Source of the DNA: Blasia pusilla
Lineage: Eukaryota > Marchantiophyta > Marchantiopsida > Blasiales
Direction of reading: 5' to 3'
Length of the DNA: 64,000 nt
NCBI GenBank assembly: GCA_050084515.1
Contig: CM114273.1
Coordinates: 24,490,001 to 24,554,000, forward strand
Shown: one piece after another, positions 22,841-34,440 of the stretch
How positions within the stretch are numbered: the stretch's first letter is position 1
Layout: the number at the start of each line of letters is the position of its first letter
Made by a program: the position numbers and the translations under genes
Notes under the pieces: generated by a model
What the model was told of the DNA's origin: nothing
Database searches by the model: none
The model's input: the letters and a program-made list of their open reading frames with translations, nothing else

Positions 22841-24592
22841 CAATACTTTCTCCTCTGACCGCACTAAATCACATACGCTTTTCCCTCGGTATCTACTACA
22901 ATTTCTCTCGCTATTATTGCTCCCCTTCCTCTATCTCTTGTTTTCACTCTGTCGAGCCCAATGCTTCCACCTAGGATGGATCTCCTCCTCTTCCTCTACC
23001 AATCCCTACTCTACGCTAGGATACCCTTCGTCCGGTCGGCTTCAGTTGATGGAAGGACTTCCACCGCCGATCACAACTGCTCTATCACCGCCGGTAGCTG
23101 GCCCATTTTGTTTTCTAATCACTTGACTTTGTTTGTTGTAGTGGTGGAGGTGGGGGTGATAGAAGAGGAAGACCGGGGCTAACGGGAGAGGGAGCAGGCG
23201 ACAGAGAGACAGCGACATGCAAAGGCTCTTGTTAGTTTTGCGGATCCTGGGGCTGCTCCTGAATTGTACGATGCTGTTGTGAGGGACAGAGGGCTTTTGA
23301 GTCAGAGACTCAGAAGGCAGCCATAATTTGCGGCATTGCCCGGCCGCCCCAAAGCCCCTGTCACATGGATCCTTTCACGTGCTCAAGTGCCCCAGAGAGT
23401 GACCCGTGTCCACCGGGGTCCCACTCTACGGGACTCTTCAGCGTGGCTGCCCGTAACAGTACCCTGCTAACTGCCGCCTTTCGCACCAGCAACCGTCAGG
23501 AGGTCTCCCGGAAATTCTTGCGCCGATATAGTTCATCGATTCTGGAAAGGAGCATTTAACGTCTCAACTCCCGGTGGACTTTCCCGGCAGGTCCCCTGCT
23601 TCCCAGGTCACCGGGATAACATCTCGAACCTGTCCACGTGGCACAGTTCTTGACCGAATCACAGAAGATATTTAGCCCCCTCTTCACTGGCCGGTAACTT
23701 TTACAATCGTCTCATATCGCCGTCAGATCCTCACACGTATTAAAACAGGCCCACCACCGCGCTTCCCTACCATGAGTCTACACTTTATCGACACGTGTCG
23801 ATGTGGTACCAGAACGACGCGTATTTACCTGCTACTTATTTCGGACAGCCTTCCCCCGTCCGCGCCTGTCACATCTCGTTTTGACAGTTATATTCAGTTA
23901 CTCTCTATTGGGACCACCTTCCGACCTGCTTGACAAGGACCCCAACTACTGTATCGATATTTCATACTGGTATAGTAGTTCACCATGGATTAACCCCTTG
24001 CTACATGCTCCCCACCATATTACGAACGTATGTGCACAAACTTATTAGACTGTATCCAACCATTCGCATCACCGAGTTACCAACAATTTCCACCAGAAGA
24101 TGCTGGAAGACAGCGTTCCGGTTCGAAGGATAAGATGTGAACGTAGTGGGGGAGGTTATGAAGATTCCGACTACAACAAAATCAATGTGTGTACTCTGCA
24201 CGTATATAAGTGCTAAAAGTGAAACAGATGTAAGATTTTTGAGGAGCTCCTCGACACACGGAGAAGTAGATGTTACCTCTCGTACACATCATGTCGCTGT
24301 TCTGAGGCCCCAGTCAAAGTTCAGCCCAGCAAGCGAACCACATGGGTCATTCATTAGAGCACGTTGCAGCAGCGGATTTTGTCCACCGAGTTGCCCTTAA
24401 CCTTCTAGACCTCACCAGCTTCGTGCAGCGATTCGCGAATCGCGATGCGCACACACACACGCTAGGATTCATTCATGTTCATCTCGCCCGGGCCGCATAG
24501 ATTTTCCGAGCTCGTCGGTTTTTCCCCGACACTCACTAGGGTCTGATCGGGAATATCCCAATACTTGCGAGTTTTTTCATGTTGTACAAAAA

Positions 24593-24633
24593 AATTGCAT
24601 TTCCCGGGTCGGCTTTTCCCGGGAAATGCAATT
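24593..24633. repeat. Perfect 16-bp inverted repeat, 9-base loop
   Basis: Arms AATTGCATTTCCCGGG (24,593-24,608) and its exact complement (24,618-24,633) around TCGGCTTTT. It would form a strong hairpin in DNA or RNA. It could be a terminator-like structure or a binding site; the context gives no role. Confidence 0.9.
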
Positions 24634-26408
24634 CCTGGTCTTATCGGAAGTTCAAACGGTTGACATTTCAAAGAATGCGGTCACTAGGCGCCGTAGATCT
24701 CGTCCAAAGATTAATTTGGGACGATTTGGAAACCAATTCAAAGCAATCGAATTATAGGAGTACCGAAGAACTAACTTTCTTCTTAAGCTCAAACTCCTAC
24801 AAAAGAACTACAAACCCCCGGCTTTTCATTGAACATGCCGAGATAGAAATACGGAAATCCGGAGGAAACGTGAGTTTATGACCGGTGGATAAATCTCCTG
24901 TCGGAAAGATGCTCCGGAGCCAGGATATTTACCATCCACGTACTCGTCAGGCGGAATTTCTCGAATCAGACGTCAGAATCTCCCCGATATTGACGGCCAT
25001 CCTCTGCCTAAAACCGGGGAGAACCCGTACACTTCACCCTGACTTCCCCGCACCCCATTCGTCGTCCTCACTTACGTGACCTCAACAGCGGGAAGATCAG
25101 GTTCTTAAGCGAATGCAGGTTGTTAGTAAAGAAAGCCGGCGAATTTGCAACCTTCCGCAAAGAGCCTAGAGTTTCAAAACCTCACCGGGAAGGAGTTCCT
25201 TCGTTAAATTTTAAAAACCGGCAGCATACTACGTAAAGAAACTCCCCAGGGCCCAGACCATGCTTGGGTCGGAAGTCCGAGTTGCGTGGATCCCCACGTC
25301 AAAGGAAGGATTTTGTAGTATTTATTTTGGATCCAAGGCATTTCTCAAAGTTGATTTGTTTGGGTGTGTCGGAAGATTAAAGGTTTATTCTAAGCCAAAT
25401 GACAGAGAGAAGAAAAAATTGAATATGAAAGATGTACACTTTCAAATAAACCGTAGATCTTATAAACAAGGAGAATAAATGGTGTGCCTGGTAAAAGCGG
25501 GTATTAAAGTAAAATCTGTCGCAACACTCGGCCTAAAGTAAACCGGGTTTCGGAAATACCTAGAATCGAAGTGGAAGAGAACCTGGTCGAGAAAAGTATT
25601 GGCGGGAAAATTCAGTCAATATCTCTGCGAGCCTTGCAACAACTACAGAAAGTCCCAAAAACTGATGGCCTTGGATAAAACTTACCCCGAGTCTATTAAA
25701 ACCTTCCCGACCGCTGACTCAGGCACTCTAGGCGAGAAAAGTGACAAATAACAACTGCCCAGACAAGTAAGTAAATACGAACATTGTCTTGCCTTAGGTC
25801 TGGTGCCAGGGAACGGTCACCACTGCTTCACCAGTGCCAAGCACATTGTCCAACTTACGGTCCATACACGTGGCGGTCAAATTTATGCGTTTTGCGAGTT
25901 GTCAGAATCATTTTCGCCAAATGCAAAAGTGCAGTCGTACTAACCGTATGAGGTAAGGACACGTGCTCAAGCAGCTTTGCAGGCTTTTAGGGTAACCTGC
26001 TATCAAAGGTAAGAGACAAAATGAGCCCCTGCTCTTGCTGCCTCTTGCAGGTCATTTCCTTATCCAAAATTACAAAACGCAAAACACGTTTCCGTGGGTC
26101 GGACAGATAGAACGGAATCTTAATCGCGAAACGCAGAACTGTGCACGATGTGAATACACCTTTAGAATATCATCAGGTGGGACAGAAACTTTCGTCTAAG
26201 TGCGTATGATAGTCGTAGTTACGAGAGCAATACGCTGCTAAACAGTCCACGTGGATCGCACGCAGCACGCGTCGTAATGACGTACGGCGTGAGGAAAAGA
26301 GAGCTGGATAAGGAACCTGGACGCTGGTAACTCCTGTAAGGACTCTCTATGAGGACCCTATCCCAGGTGTTTGACGGTCCGATTTGAATCCAATGCACCA
26401 GAATCTCT

Positions 26409-26428
26409 CCACGCGGAGTTCCGCGTGG
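26409..26428. repeat. Perfect 9-bp GC-rich inverted repeat
   Basis: CCACGCGGA-GT-TCCGCGTGG. The outer CACGCGG/CCGCGTG blocks resemble CAMTA-type or G-box-like plant sites (CCGCGT core), arranged as an inverted pair. No gene lies close by. Confidence 0.7.
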
Positions 26429-26935
26429 CGGGTTTCCACGCAATTCCTTGCTGGAACTTCTTCGTCCCCTGCCTGGACCTTATCCCCCCATGCAAGGACC
26501 GTCCTCCGAGCCCGCCTCCGCTGCCACTATCTTCTCCCTAATCTCCATCTCTCCAGACTCTCCTTTCTTAAGCGCCGAACGTCCTCTCCTCGTGCTTATA
26601 CTCTCTCCGCTTCTCGTGATCACGACGCACTCATTGCGCTCTCCCCTGACTTAACTTGTACATTCACCGGCGACAGAATTAACGTGATTTAAGAGCTTAG
26701 AATATCTGGGCTGATTGGAATCATTGGAGAGGACGCTGGCAAGCAGCCCCAACACGTCAGACAAGAATCCAAGTCCTCGTTGATATAGAGCGAGGGATAA
26801 GAAAATTGCCCAAATTTAGGTTTCTCTAACCTAGTACCACAAGCCTCACCATGAAGTAACCGAGTAGATTCTCAATGTTGCCAATGTTGTGTAGGGCAAG
26901 ATATTGCTCTAGAGCACCAGGAGTTAGTGTCTTGG

Positions 26936-27011
26936 ATATCTGGATAAGTCTTGGCATTTTTCTGGATAATTGATAACAGGGTAATATCTGGATAAGTCTT
27001 GGCATTTTTCT
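26936..27011. repeat. 28-bp direct repeat
   Basis: ATATCTGGATAAGTCTTGGC followed by ATTTTTCT occurs at 26,936-26,963 and 26,984-27,011, with a period of 48. Local duplication, no known role. Confidence 0.85.
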
Positions 27012-28290
27012 CGAATTGATGCTACCCGACAAGAAGAAGTTTATGGAATGCGAATGGATGCTCCAGCAGTACGCTAGTCCACCAACCCTCCTGCAGGATA
27101 TGCAAAACACCTATCCTAATTGATCAGGTCAAATTCTTCATAAACTGATTCCTAGAGTGTATGATGTCACGAGAAAATTTTAGGATTGTGTAGGCATACG
27201 CTTATCCCCTACTTGCCCGATTTGCTTAATAACTTGTAGCTCACTCAACCTTCATCTTTTAGTGATATAGGATTCGATTCTAGATAAGAGGAAATGGTGT
27301 GGGCATACACGCTCTTGGCAAAGTTACGTCTCGTAATTTTCTCTAATTTTAAACGATTACTGCTCAATTCAATATGATCGAAGGATCACTCCTTTCGTCT
27401 AGGACAAGTCATTCTTCTGCAATGTTGAAGCACGCAAGTATCTTGTAAATTGAACCCTCTTAATGAACTTCTCTCGACCTCCAAGTCTCGGGGAATAGAT
27501 TTGGGTCAAAGTAGGTTAATTTAAACTTGACTGGGTAAAATTTCAACTCACAAGCCGCGAAACCTTCCAAGTTCACGCATGTTCATAGTTCCCGTTAATA
27601 AGTGAGAGCAACAAACTTTGACCACATGTAGGAATCATTCCATCTGTAGGAATCATTCCATGAGGAAATGAGCCAAAAGATACGCTGTCGGGGATAAATT
27701 ATGCTATAAATTTATAAAGCAATAAATAAGTAGATTAAGGAGTTGTCACTTAGTGTCAACATAGTGACGTGTTACTTCATGAGTCGTGCCCAGATTTCTT
27801 TCTATTCTCTCACCGATATCTCATTTGGTTGAGAGGCCCCTAAAGTAACATTACTGATTTCTTGGGATAAATAGGCTAAAATAGTATTAATTAAAACATC
27901 TCAAATGTCTCGGTTATTTTTTCCCATGGTGATGAGAAAACAACAATGTCGTTTTAGTGATCTCGTAAGAAAATACGTTCTTTAGATGTAATTTATCCCC
28001 TTCATTATAAATAAAAAACCTCAAAAGAGGACAAAGAAAAGTAATAACATCTCAAAAGAGGAATCAAAAAATGCATAATGGAATGCAAAAAGAAAATGAC
28101 AATTAGCCAATGCAAACACCAAATCGTTGATATACGATTGATAGCATGAAACAAATCTCACAAAAACACTAGTGGTTAGTCAGACGTGAACGAACGATGA
28201 GGCGAGCGACCCCTCACCACCTCCGTACGACATATCAATCCCAAGGCTTGTGCACTCTCTGAGGCAACTGAGATGCATTGCCGAAAATAA
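27012..28290. other. Gene-free AT-rich stretch
   Basis: No gene recognised. A 15-base TAGGAATCATTCCAT is repeated at about 27,631-27,662. The remainder is unremarkable. Confidence 0.5.
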
Positions 28291-28297
28291 GTAGCGA

Positions 28298-28860
28298 CTA
28301 CAGAGAGAGAAGGACTACGGGAAGGGGCAAGGTGATGATTCTTGAGGGATTGGTGAGCACATGTTTTCGAAAAGTATCAAAAGACACATGTAAATGACCA
28401 AATACTTCCACTACAAAAGGAATAAATCCATCAGTCGCATGTCTCACAACATAACTTAACTCCTTGATTCTTGTTGCAGCTTTGGCCGCCAAACCTTTGG
28501 TATGTGCGGCTCGACACACCAAGTCAGAACGTTTTGGATCAGCAACCACCACATCGCATAGTGTCCAGAATCTACCACGAGACATAACAAGATCAACTCT
28601 CCGATGAGAGGTTGCTCGTGGGGTTGAAGGTAGGTCATGGAGTTGCTCTTGTCCAACATTGTACCTTGCAGTACAAGCCACCGATGCTATTGCCTCTATG
28701 ATGACATTACGTGTGGTTGTTCATTCTCCAACATATGCACATTGGAGAATATGGATACCCTTGGCATCAATGGGATCCCCGCATACAAAATTTGGCACGC
28801 CTAATAGAGAAATATGAGGAAGTCCAAGGCGTAATCCCAAATCTCTCTAGATTATACTTC
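28298..28860 (-). pseudogene. Non-LTR retrotransposon 3' end: CCHC and REL-endonuclease-like domain
   Basis: On the minus strand, LRLGLPHISLLGVPNFVCGD, then GIHILQC, one stop, then the 127-codon frame 28,298-28,681 with TSHRRVDLVMSRGRFW, LCDVVVADP and FIPFVVEVFGHLH. The C-x(n)-CGD...G-H-x-L-x-C cluster followed by R-x-D-L...DVVV...VE is the arrangement seen at the C-terminus of non-LTR elements whose target-nicking enzyme is a PD-(D/E)XK (REL) endonuclease, as in the R2-like group. The RT itself is not recognised upstream. Partial and broken; family assignment by pattern only. Confidence 0.6.
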
Positions 28861-29439
28861 AAAGAAGACGAAAAGGAAGAATAAGAAGATTTGCAGTAAG
28901 CCACATCCCGCTCCGGTACCCAAAGCAATTGGAAAAGCAAAGCTTGTTGGATGATGGGGCAAAGAGAAATAGGAATGCGAGTGTAGAGCCTAAGACGAGG
29001 GAAACCTGGATGGAAAGAGCAAAGGAGATTAATTTGACTTAACCAGGTCCAAGCGGTTGTTGTGGGGATTGTAGTAGGAGGTAGTATTGGGTTAGGGATC
29101 GATTCCGATTGAAGGTCCATGCATGGATCGAAAATACCACTTATGTCTTTTGATCCCATTAGGAGAAAATTCCTTACCATAAGGTATGCAACGAACCTTT
29201 GGTATAAATGCATAAGTAGAAGGGTTATAAGGAGAGGAGATGGGAGATGCACGAGGTGGTGTTGGACGACGATGATGGGATAAATAGGTTGGGGAAGGAG
29301 GAGGAAGAAGGGAGATAAGGATAGAATAGATGGGAGTTGGAAGCAAGGGCATAGATGAGATATGTGAGGAAGGCAAAGTAGTAGGATTTCATAATAATGG
29401 ATCAAGATTAGGCTCAATAGGACGAGACAAAGAGGGCTG
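28861..29439. other. Low-complexity stretch left of element C
   Basis: A long minus-strand open frame (28,767-29,576) crosses this part, but it is rich in Leu, Pro and Ser from purine-rich plus-strand DNA and shows no domain. It may include more of the decayed non-LTR element. Confidence 0.4.
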
Positions 29440-30016
29440 CCGTGCGAATCGACATCGTCATACAACATACATCGCTGACATACCATACTCACATACATAC
29501 ATAACATAGACGAGAGCATCCACAAACACAAGTGTACCACAACTGAAATCCGTGAAAGACCCTTGTCATAAAACACGATAGAATCACAGATAATCGAGCC
29601 AAACCCACTCCCACGATGGGGAGAATCTAGGTCAAAGCTATGGAAACACCATAGCCAAGAGCTCTACTCACTACCAAGGCTAACTCCCAACGCAACAGGC
29701 TCAACTCAAAGAACTAATTGTTCTTTGAGTGCACTCCACCTTATATCCTCCAACCTAAGAGCGAGCCCTACTGGAAAAGTCACCCTCAACTGAGTAACCC
29801 TCAACCCTATGTATGAAATTTCATCCCTACCTAGACACTACGGCCCTACATAAGGTATGGCCTCTACTAGCACACTATACTCTACGACATAATCCGTATG
29901 GTCATGACAACTGTGTGCGAATCCACATCATCATACAACATACATCGTTGACATACCATACTCACATACATACATAACATAGACGAGAGCATCCACAAAC
30001 ACAAGTGTACCACAAC
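29440..30016 (-). repeat. 3' LTR block of element C with edge direct repeats
   Basis: Near-identical ~100-bp copies at 29,440-29,537 and 29,912-30,016 contain (plus strand) CATACTCACATACATACATA and AGACGAGAGCATCCACAAAC. They flank a ~370-bp block that matches the 5' LTR block at 38,797-39,177. The inner copy directly follows a purine tract (minus strand TTAGGGGGGCGAG, about 30,017-30,029). The block carries an internal inverted repeat CAAAGAAC...GTTCTTTG near 29,707-29,727. Confidence 0.75.
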
Positions 30017-30149
30017 TCGCCCCCCTAACTGGCGGTTAGGTCCCTCTAACTCCCAGGTAGCCCTATACATCTACTACATGCTATACTCCTTCTTGGGTGC
30101 ACGAATCAGAAGGCCGAGTGCTAGGTTGCCCCATCGTTAGTCGCACATC

Positions 30150-31480
30150 TGTAATCCATGTCATGCAAAGATCAAGTCATCTACCTCTCCTAAGTACATC
30201 GAGGACAAACTCACCTTCAAGTAGGAACAACATCCATACGTGGAGTCAAACACATCATGTGCCAACCCCTAGAACACCGATCACACACCAACATACGGGC
30301 TGCGTTACCAGCAGACCCACACAACATGCACCTCAAGCTAGCATGTATCATGGCTAAGCTTGGGTCAACAATACCATCCACATTTGGAAGATGACATGGC
30401 ACACAATTACGCACATGGTCCTTCCAAAAAACTCCATCACGACCCTCCAACATGAGAACTCCAGAAGCTAACACCTCGCGCTAGACTTGTAAAATAGTGC
30501 TCACATCCAACGTTGTCGGTGCAATCTGCTGCAAATAGACATAGTCCCCCACATGGAACCTACAAATCGATGGTCGATAACCTCCACCCCGAATGGTTGC
30601 ATACCGCAACGTATCCCTGTGTTGAGCAATGGCAAGATTCTCAAAAGTTGTTGGCATAACTCTCCGAAAGAGCTCTGCCCACTGAGAACACACTCTCATC
30701 TATATCTCTGGGTCATCAAGGTTCACCACCTCACTAGACTCCCAACGAATTGTTCTTTGGCAAGTCCGGATCTCGGCCGATATAACGTAAAAATAAGGTG
30801 AGAAGGAAGCCAAGGATGCTTGGCGACTGAACCTATACCCCATGGCTAACCATGGCAACTAAATATCCAAGTCTCCAAGATGCCCCTTCTGTAGGCCATA
30901 CTTGCGCAATGCCCTCTTCACCGTCTGAACCACACGCTCAGCCAAACCATCCGCCTCTGGATGATCTCGAGACGTGGTCCGATGATCAATCAACGCCTTG
31001 TCACACAAGACTGAAACTCACACTCAACCTGTCGGTCAAGACTTCAGCAGGTGCACCAAAATGACTAAGCACTCTCTCAAGAAACGCATATGCCGTTCCC
31101 TCACTTGCCTTGTCAAGTAATGCCACCAACTCAATCCACTTGGAGAAGTGCTCCACCATCACCAACACATATCAATGATGTTGTATAGTCAACGATAACG
31201 GTCCCGCAAAGTCCACACTCCAACGGTAACCCAATCCCATAATACGCAAGGGGTGTAATTGTGGTGTAGGGGCATTATATGATGCCCTCACTCGGTCACA
31301 AACCATACAACATGACACCAACTGCTGCACCTGAGTATGCATGCCACGCCACCAATACTGAGCAAGGAGTAAGCTATACGTACGCTTTACCCCAAAATGT
31401 CCCAACTCCTCATGAGCATGTCGCACAATGCGCTCTCTCTCAGCCAAATGCCGCACTACTCGTACTCTACCATCCTCCCA
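30150..31480 (-). pseudogene. Element C integrase with C-terminal PHD finger
   Basis: HHCC module (HEELGHFGVKR, then CCMVCDRVRA), core first Asp in SVDFAGPL (frame 31,172-31,879), and catalytic-Glu region DHPEADGLAERVVQ near 30,930-30,975, intact. The C-terminal region in 30,217-30,474 reads GVLMLEGRDGVFWKDHVRNC. It is followed without interruption by a clear PHD signature: CMLCGSAGNAARMLVCDRCS, then RGWHMMCL, and after two stop codons VCPRC. This gives the C4HC3 ligand order of a PHD finger, a fold that in host proteins reads histone H3 tails. Chromoviruses carry a chromodomain at this position instead. Confidence 0.85.
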
Positions 31481-32210
31481 CACACGGAGAATATGTGTTC
31501 CCTCCAATCGATACCTCTTAGCACGTTGAAGAACACGGTCTCGCTCCTTGGCACTCACTATGCCTGGCACCCTACTGGTCCGTAGGAACTCCAACACCAA
31601 CGCATCATCATGAATATCACGCTGATCCGTACCACCATCTCCAACCTTAGGATCTGAAGGCTGGCCATCTACTCTCTGACTAGAGTAAGATATCATGTGG
31701 TCCTCCATACTAGAGTCCACCCCTAACCAACATAAAAAGGCGGATGCATGCCAACCTGGCACCATCTCCTCATCAACCTCGCCATGCCATCTAGCCCCAA
31801 TTGTATCCTCTTCACTAGTACATGGGTTCCTACTCAACCCATCAGCATCAAGGTTGGCAACTTTAGGTCTATGTACCACCTGGAAGTCATACTCCTGTAA
31901 GATAAGAGCCCACCGTGCAAGCTTCCCTGTCAGACTCCATCAACCACTTGAGCGGCTGGTGATCAGTAACAAGGGTAAACTGTGTGCCAAAAAAGTAACA
32001 CCTAAAGTGTGCCACAACCCACACTACTGCCAAGCACTCTCCCTCATATGAACTATATAGCGACATGCATTATTCGAACGACTTGCATAGGCCACCACAA
32101 ACTCCATGTGCTCATCATCATGTTGTGTCAACACCGCTCCAAGTCCCAACCTACTCCAATCGAGGTAATAATGAAATGGGCGCCCCGATAGGTCTCCTCA
32201 AGATAGGCGC
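31480..32210 (-). pseudogene. Element C RNase H and linker
   Basis: The frame 31,172-31,879 begins with the end of RNase H, MVHRPKVANLDADGLSR, which aligns with B (VVHRPEMLNQNADGLSR). The upstream RNase H core (31,880-32,200) is in other frames; the plus-strand-coded segments WALILQEYDFQVV and an ACMTSP-like region are only partly readable. The linker (DTIGARWHGEVDEEMVPGWH) is conserved with B (CWHCESDEELVPGWHAS), so it is a real part of the polyprotein. Confidence 0.75.
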
Positions 32211-32214
32211 CACC

Positions 32215-33200
32215 ACCAACTAGGCCTTAAGCTCCACAAAAGCTCTCTCCTGATCATCTCCCCAGTGCCACTCTTGATCTGATTTCAGCAATTGGTTCAA
32301 AGGCTTTGCCATAGCACTAAATCCCTTCACATACCTCCGATAGTAGTTCGCCAATCCCATGAATGCTCGAACTCTACTCACATCTACCGGACGCGGAATA
32401 AGTGCAATAGCCTCCACCTTTGCTTGCTGAACTCCCAAACCACCTGGATAGATCACATGACCCAAGTACTCAACATCCTCATGGAAGAACTTACACTTTC
32501 CTGGATGCAAACGTAGACCATGAGCTTTCAACTGCTCAAACACCATCTGCAAATGTATCTGATGCTCCTCCACCGTGTTTCTTTGAACACCAAGATATCA
32601 TCAATGTAACACAAAACAAAATCCAACCTGCTAGGATCCCGTCCATCTCTGAAACTCGGCAGTGCATTCTTCAACCCAAAGGGTAAGAATTTCCACCGGT
32701 ACAAAAATCCTTGCCATGAAAGTTGACACCCCAAAATCTTTGTCTTGGCCTTGTCACTCTCCCGAACGGCAATTGATGGTATCTCGCTCAAGATCCAAAG
32801 TTGAAAATCTTTGCCTGTCCCACCACATCAAAGATCTCTCGGTATAGGCATGGCATACCTATCGGCCTTGGTTTGCCGATTGATAGGACGGTAATCTCCA
32901 CACATCCGCCTATCCGTGTAGTTGCTATGCATATCCTTTTAGCAAGCATGACAATGGCCGATGCATACTCTCCATGCGACAACTCCACTAATCCGGCCTC
33001 CAAAAGGTCCAACGTCCTACTCAATCAGGTCCTCTCCATATCACTATATCGGTAGGGACGACGGAAGATTGGCGATCACTAGCCAAATCAATCCGTATAT
33101 CGGGTCCAACCAGAGCATCCAGCTCCTATAAGCACGTAGGAACTGTGTCAAGCGTCGTTTCTCACCTCCCGTAAGCTTGGGCCCAAGTAATGGCTCCCAA
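32215..33200 (-). pseudogene. Element C reverse transcriptase
   Basis: The thumb/connection frame 32,220-32,573 has GLRLHPGKCKFFHEDVEYLG and RAFMGLANYYRRYVKGFS. The palm is at 32,528-32,791 with FLPFGLKNALPSF and an intact YIDD at 32,597-32,608 (CYIDDILVF). Fingers at 32,788-33,024 have LVELSHGEYASAIVMLAKR. The N-terminus begins after GPKLTGGEKRRLTQFLRAYR at 33,044-33,319. Several one-base indels break the frame. Confidence 0.85.
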
Positions 33201-33469
33201 GTCTCCTCCCTTTGGCACACTAGAGGGAGAGGACGATGCCATTGGTCGCTACGCAACCCCTCACAAGATGGTACACCCTTAGCTACACCATCATCTCGAG
33301 CAAATAACTCCTCCACCAAAGATGAGCAACCAATTCCACATGCCCACCATTACATCCCATTTACTCCAAGGATGAAAAATACTACTCTCCTCGCCCCACC
33401 GATGCCTCTACCGCCCCAGAGCCATCGAGCTCATTACAAGGGGTGGAAGATCCATGACATAGTCCAAAG

Positions 33470-34440
33470 TCACACGGCTCGGCCATACCAAGACTCAAAA
33501 TCCAAGTCAAACAATTCAAATCCATGGCTGACCCAACACATGACGTCGTGAAGCCTCACAAATGGAAGCAACCATGTCACACACCAGAGCAAATCCCATC
33601 GCACGCTCTCTCTCATCGGCGTTAGGCTCCACCAAGATGCCGCGACATGAGAATCCCATACAAGCCCGGGACCACCTTCCCTATATGCATGTGACGAGGG
33701 AAAACTCACAAATGTGGGTAGTGCCATCCTAGGTCTGGCCCGCACGGTTCACCACCGCCATGGATGACCGATCAATAACCCTCACCACCGAGAAAGTCGC
33801 CAAAGATATCAAGATACTATCCATTGTAAGGCAAGGATCCGCAGACCGCATCATATGCTCGATGTAGAACTTCCCTAGGCAACAAGTTTGTCCACCACAA
33901 GCGTGGACGATGTGCACGCTGAGCCAACTTGCGCCAGCATCCAACAACACCGCTGGTCCAATCCAAGACAAGACCTCATGAACACTCGCCATCATCCGAG
34001 TCCGAGTGTCACCTAACAATGGAACATTTCTCGTAATGTAAGCAGAGCACGTGCTCGATGAACCAAGATGTTGTAACACCCGTAACATCTCCCAAAACAA
34101 TCGAGACCTAGGGTCGTGTAATCTCTCACCACGACCAAAGACGTGTATGACCCGACATGGCCATCCAACAATCACCAAATCCACAAGACCAACCCTCTCA
34201 AGGTCCCGCGCTTCAACAATGCAATGTGTGACGGCAAAGCACGCCTTTGGTACCACGAATAGGCGATGGCGGCAACAACTCAGATATCTCCACATTAATC
34301 GACCAATATGTCGGGATGAGACTCTGGGCCGTCTCATCTTGCTCCACATACACGTATCTCCAAGACAGAATACCGGCCTGCAACATCGGCACCAAACCAA
34401 GTGCTAATCCCACCAAAGAGATCTAACACACAAATGCCCT
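33470..34440 (-). pseudogene. Element C DNMT3-like methyltransferase domain
   Basis: Collinear with the domain in B. Motif I VLDLFGGIST lies at the end of the protease frame. A motif II-like YVYVEQDETA follows in frame 34,213-34,416. Motif IV reads DLVIVGWPCRVIHVFGRG, so PCQ has become PCR, followed by RSRLFWEMLRVLQHL. Motif VI is RNVPLL, with the usual Glu changed to Arg. Motif VIII is frameshifted. The C-terminal part (33,470-33,745) keeps TFVSFPSSHAYREGGPGLVW. The loss of the motif VI Glu suggests an inactive copy. Position between protease and RT is the same as in B. Confidence 0.85.

Larger units (their letters stand above)
22841..26820. other. Gene-free region upstream of the ERF gene
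   Basis: About 4 kb without recognised coding or transposon sequence. Open frames are short, for example 26,384-26,692, and none has family resemblance. It holds two perfect short hairpins, listed separately, and may carry distal ERF regulatory DNA. Confidence 0.45.

Noticed and set aside
28767-29576. 269-codon minus-strand open frame
   Set aside because: Low-complexity Leu/Pro/Ser composition from purine-rich plus-strand DNA. The recognisable non-LTR coding signal at its low end is in a different frame, and its high end runs into the LTR edge repeat of C.
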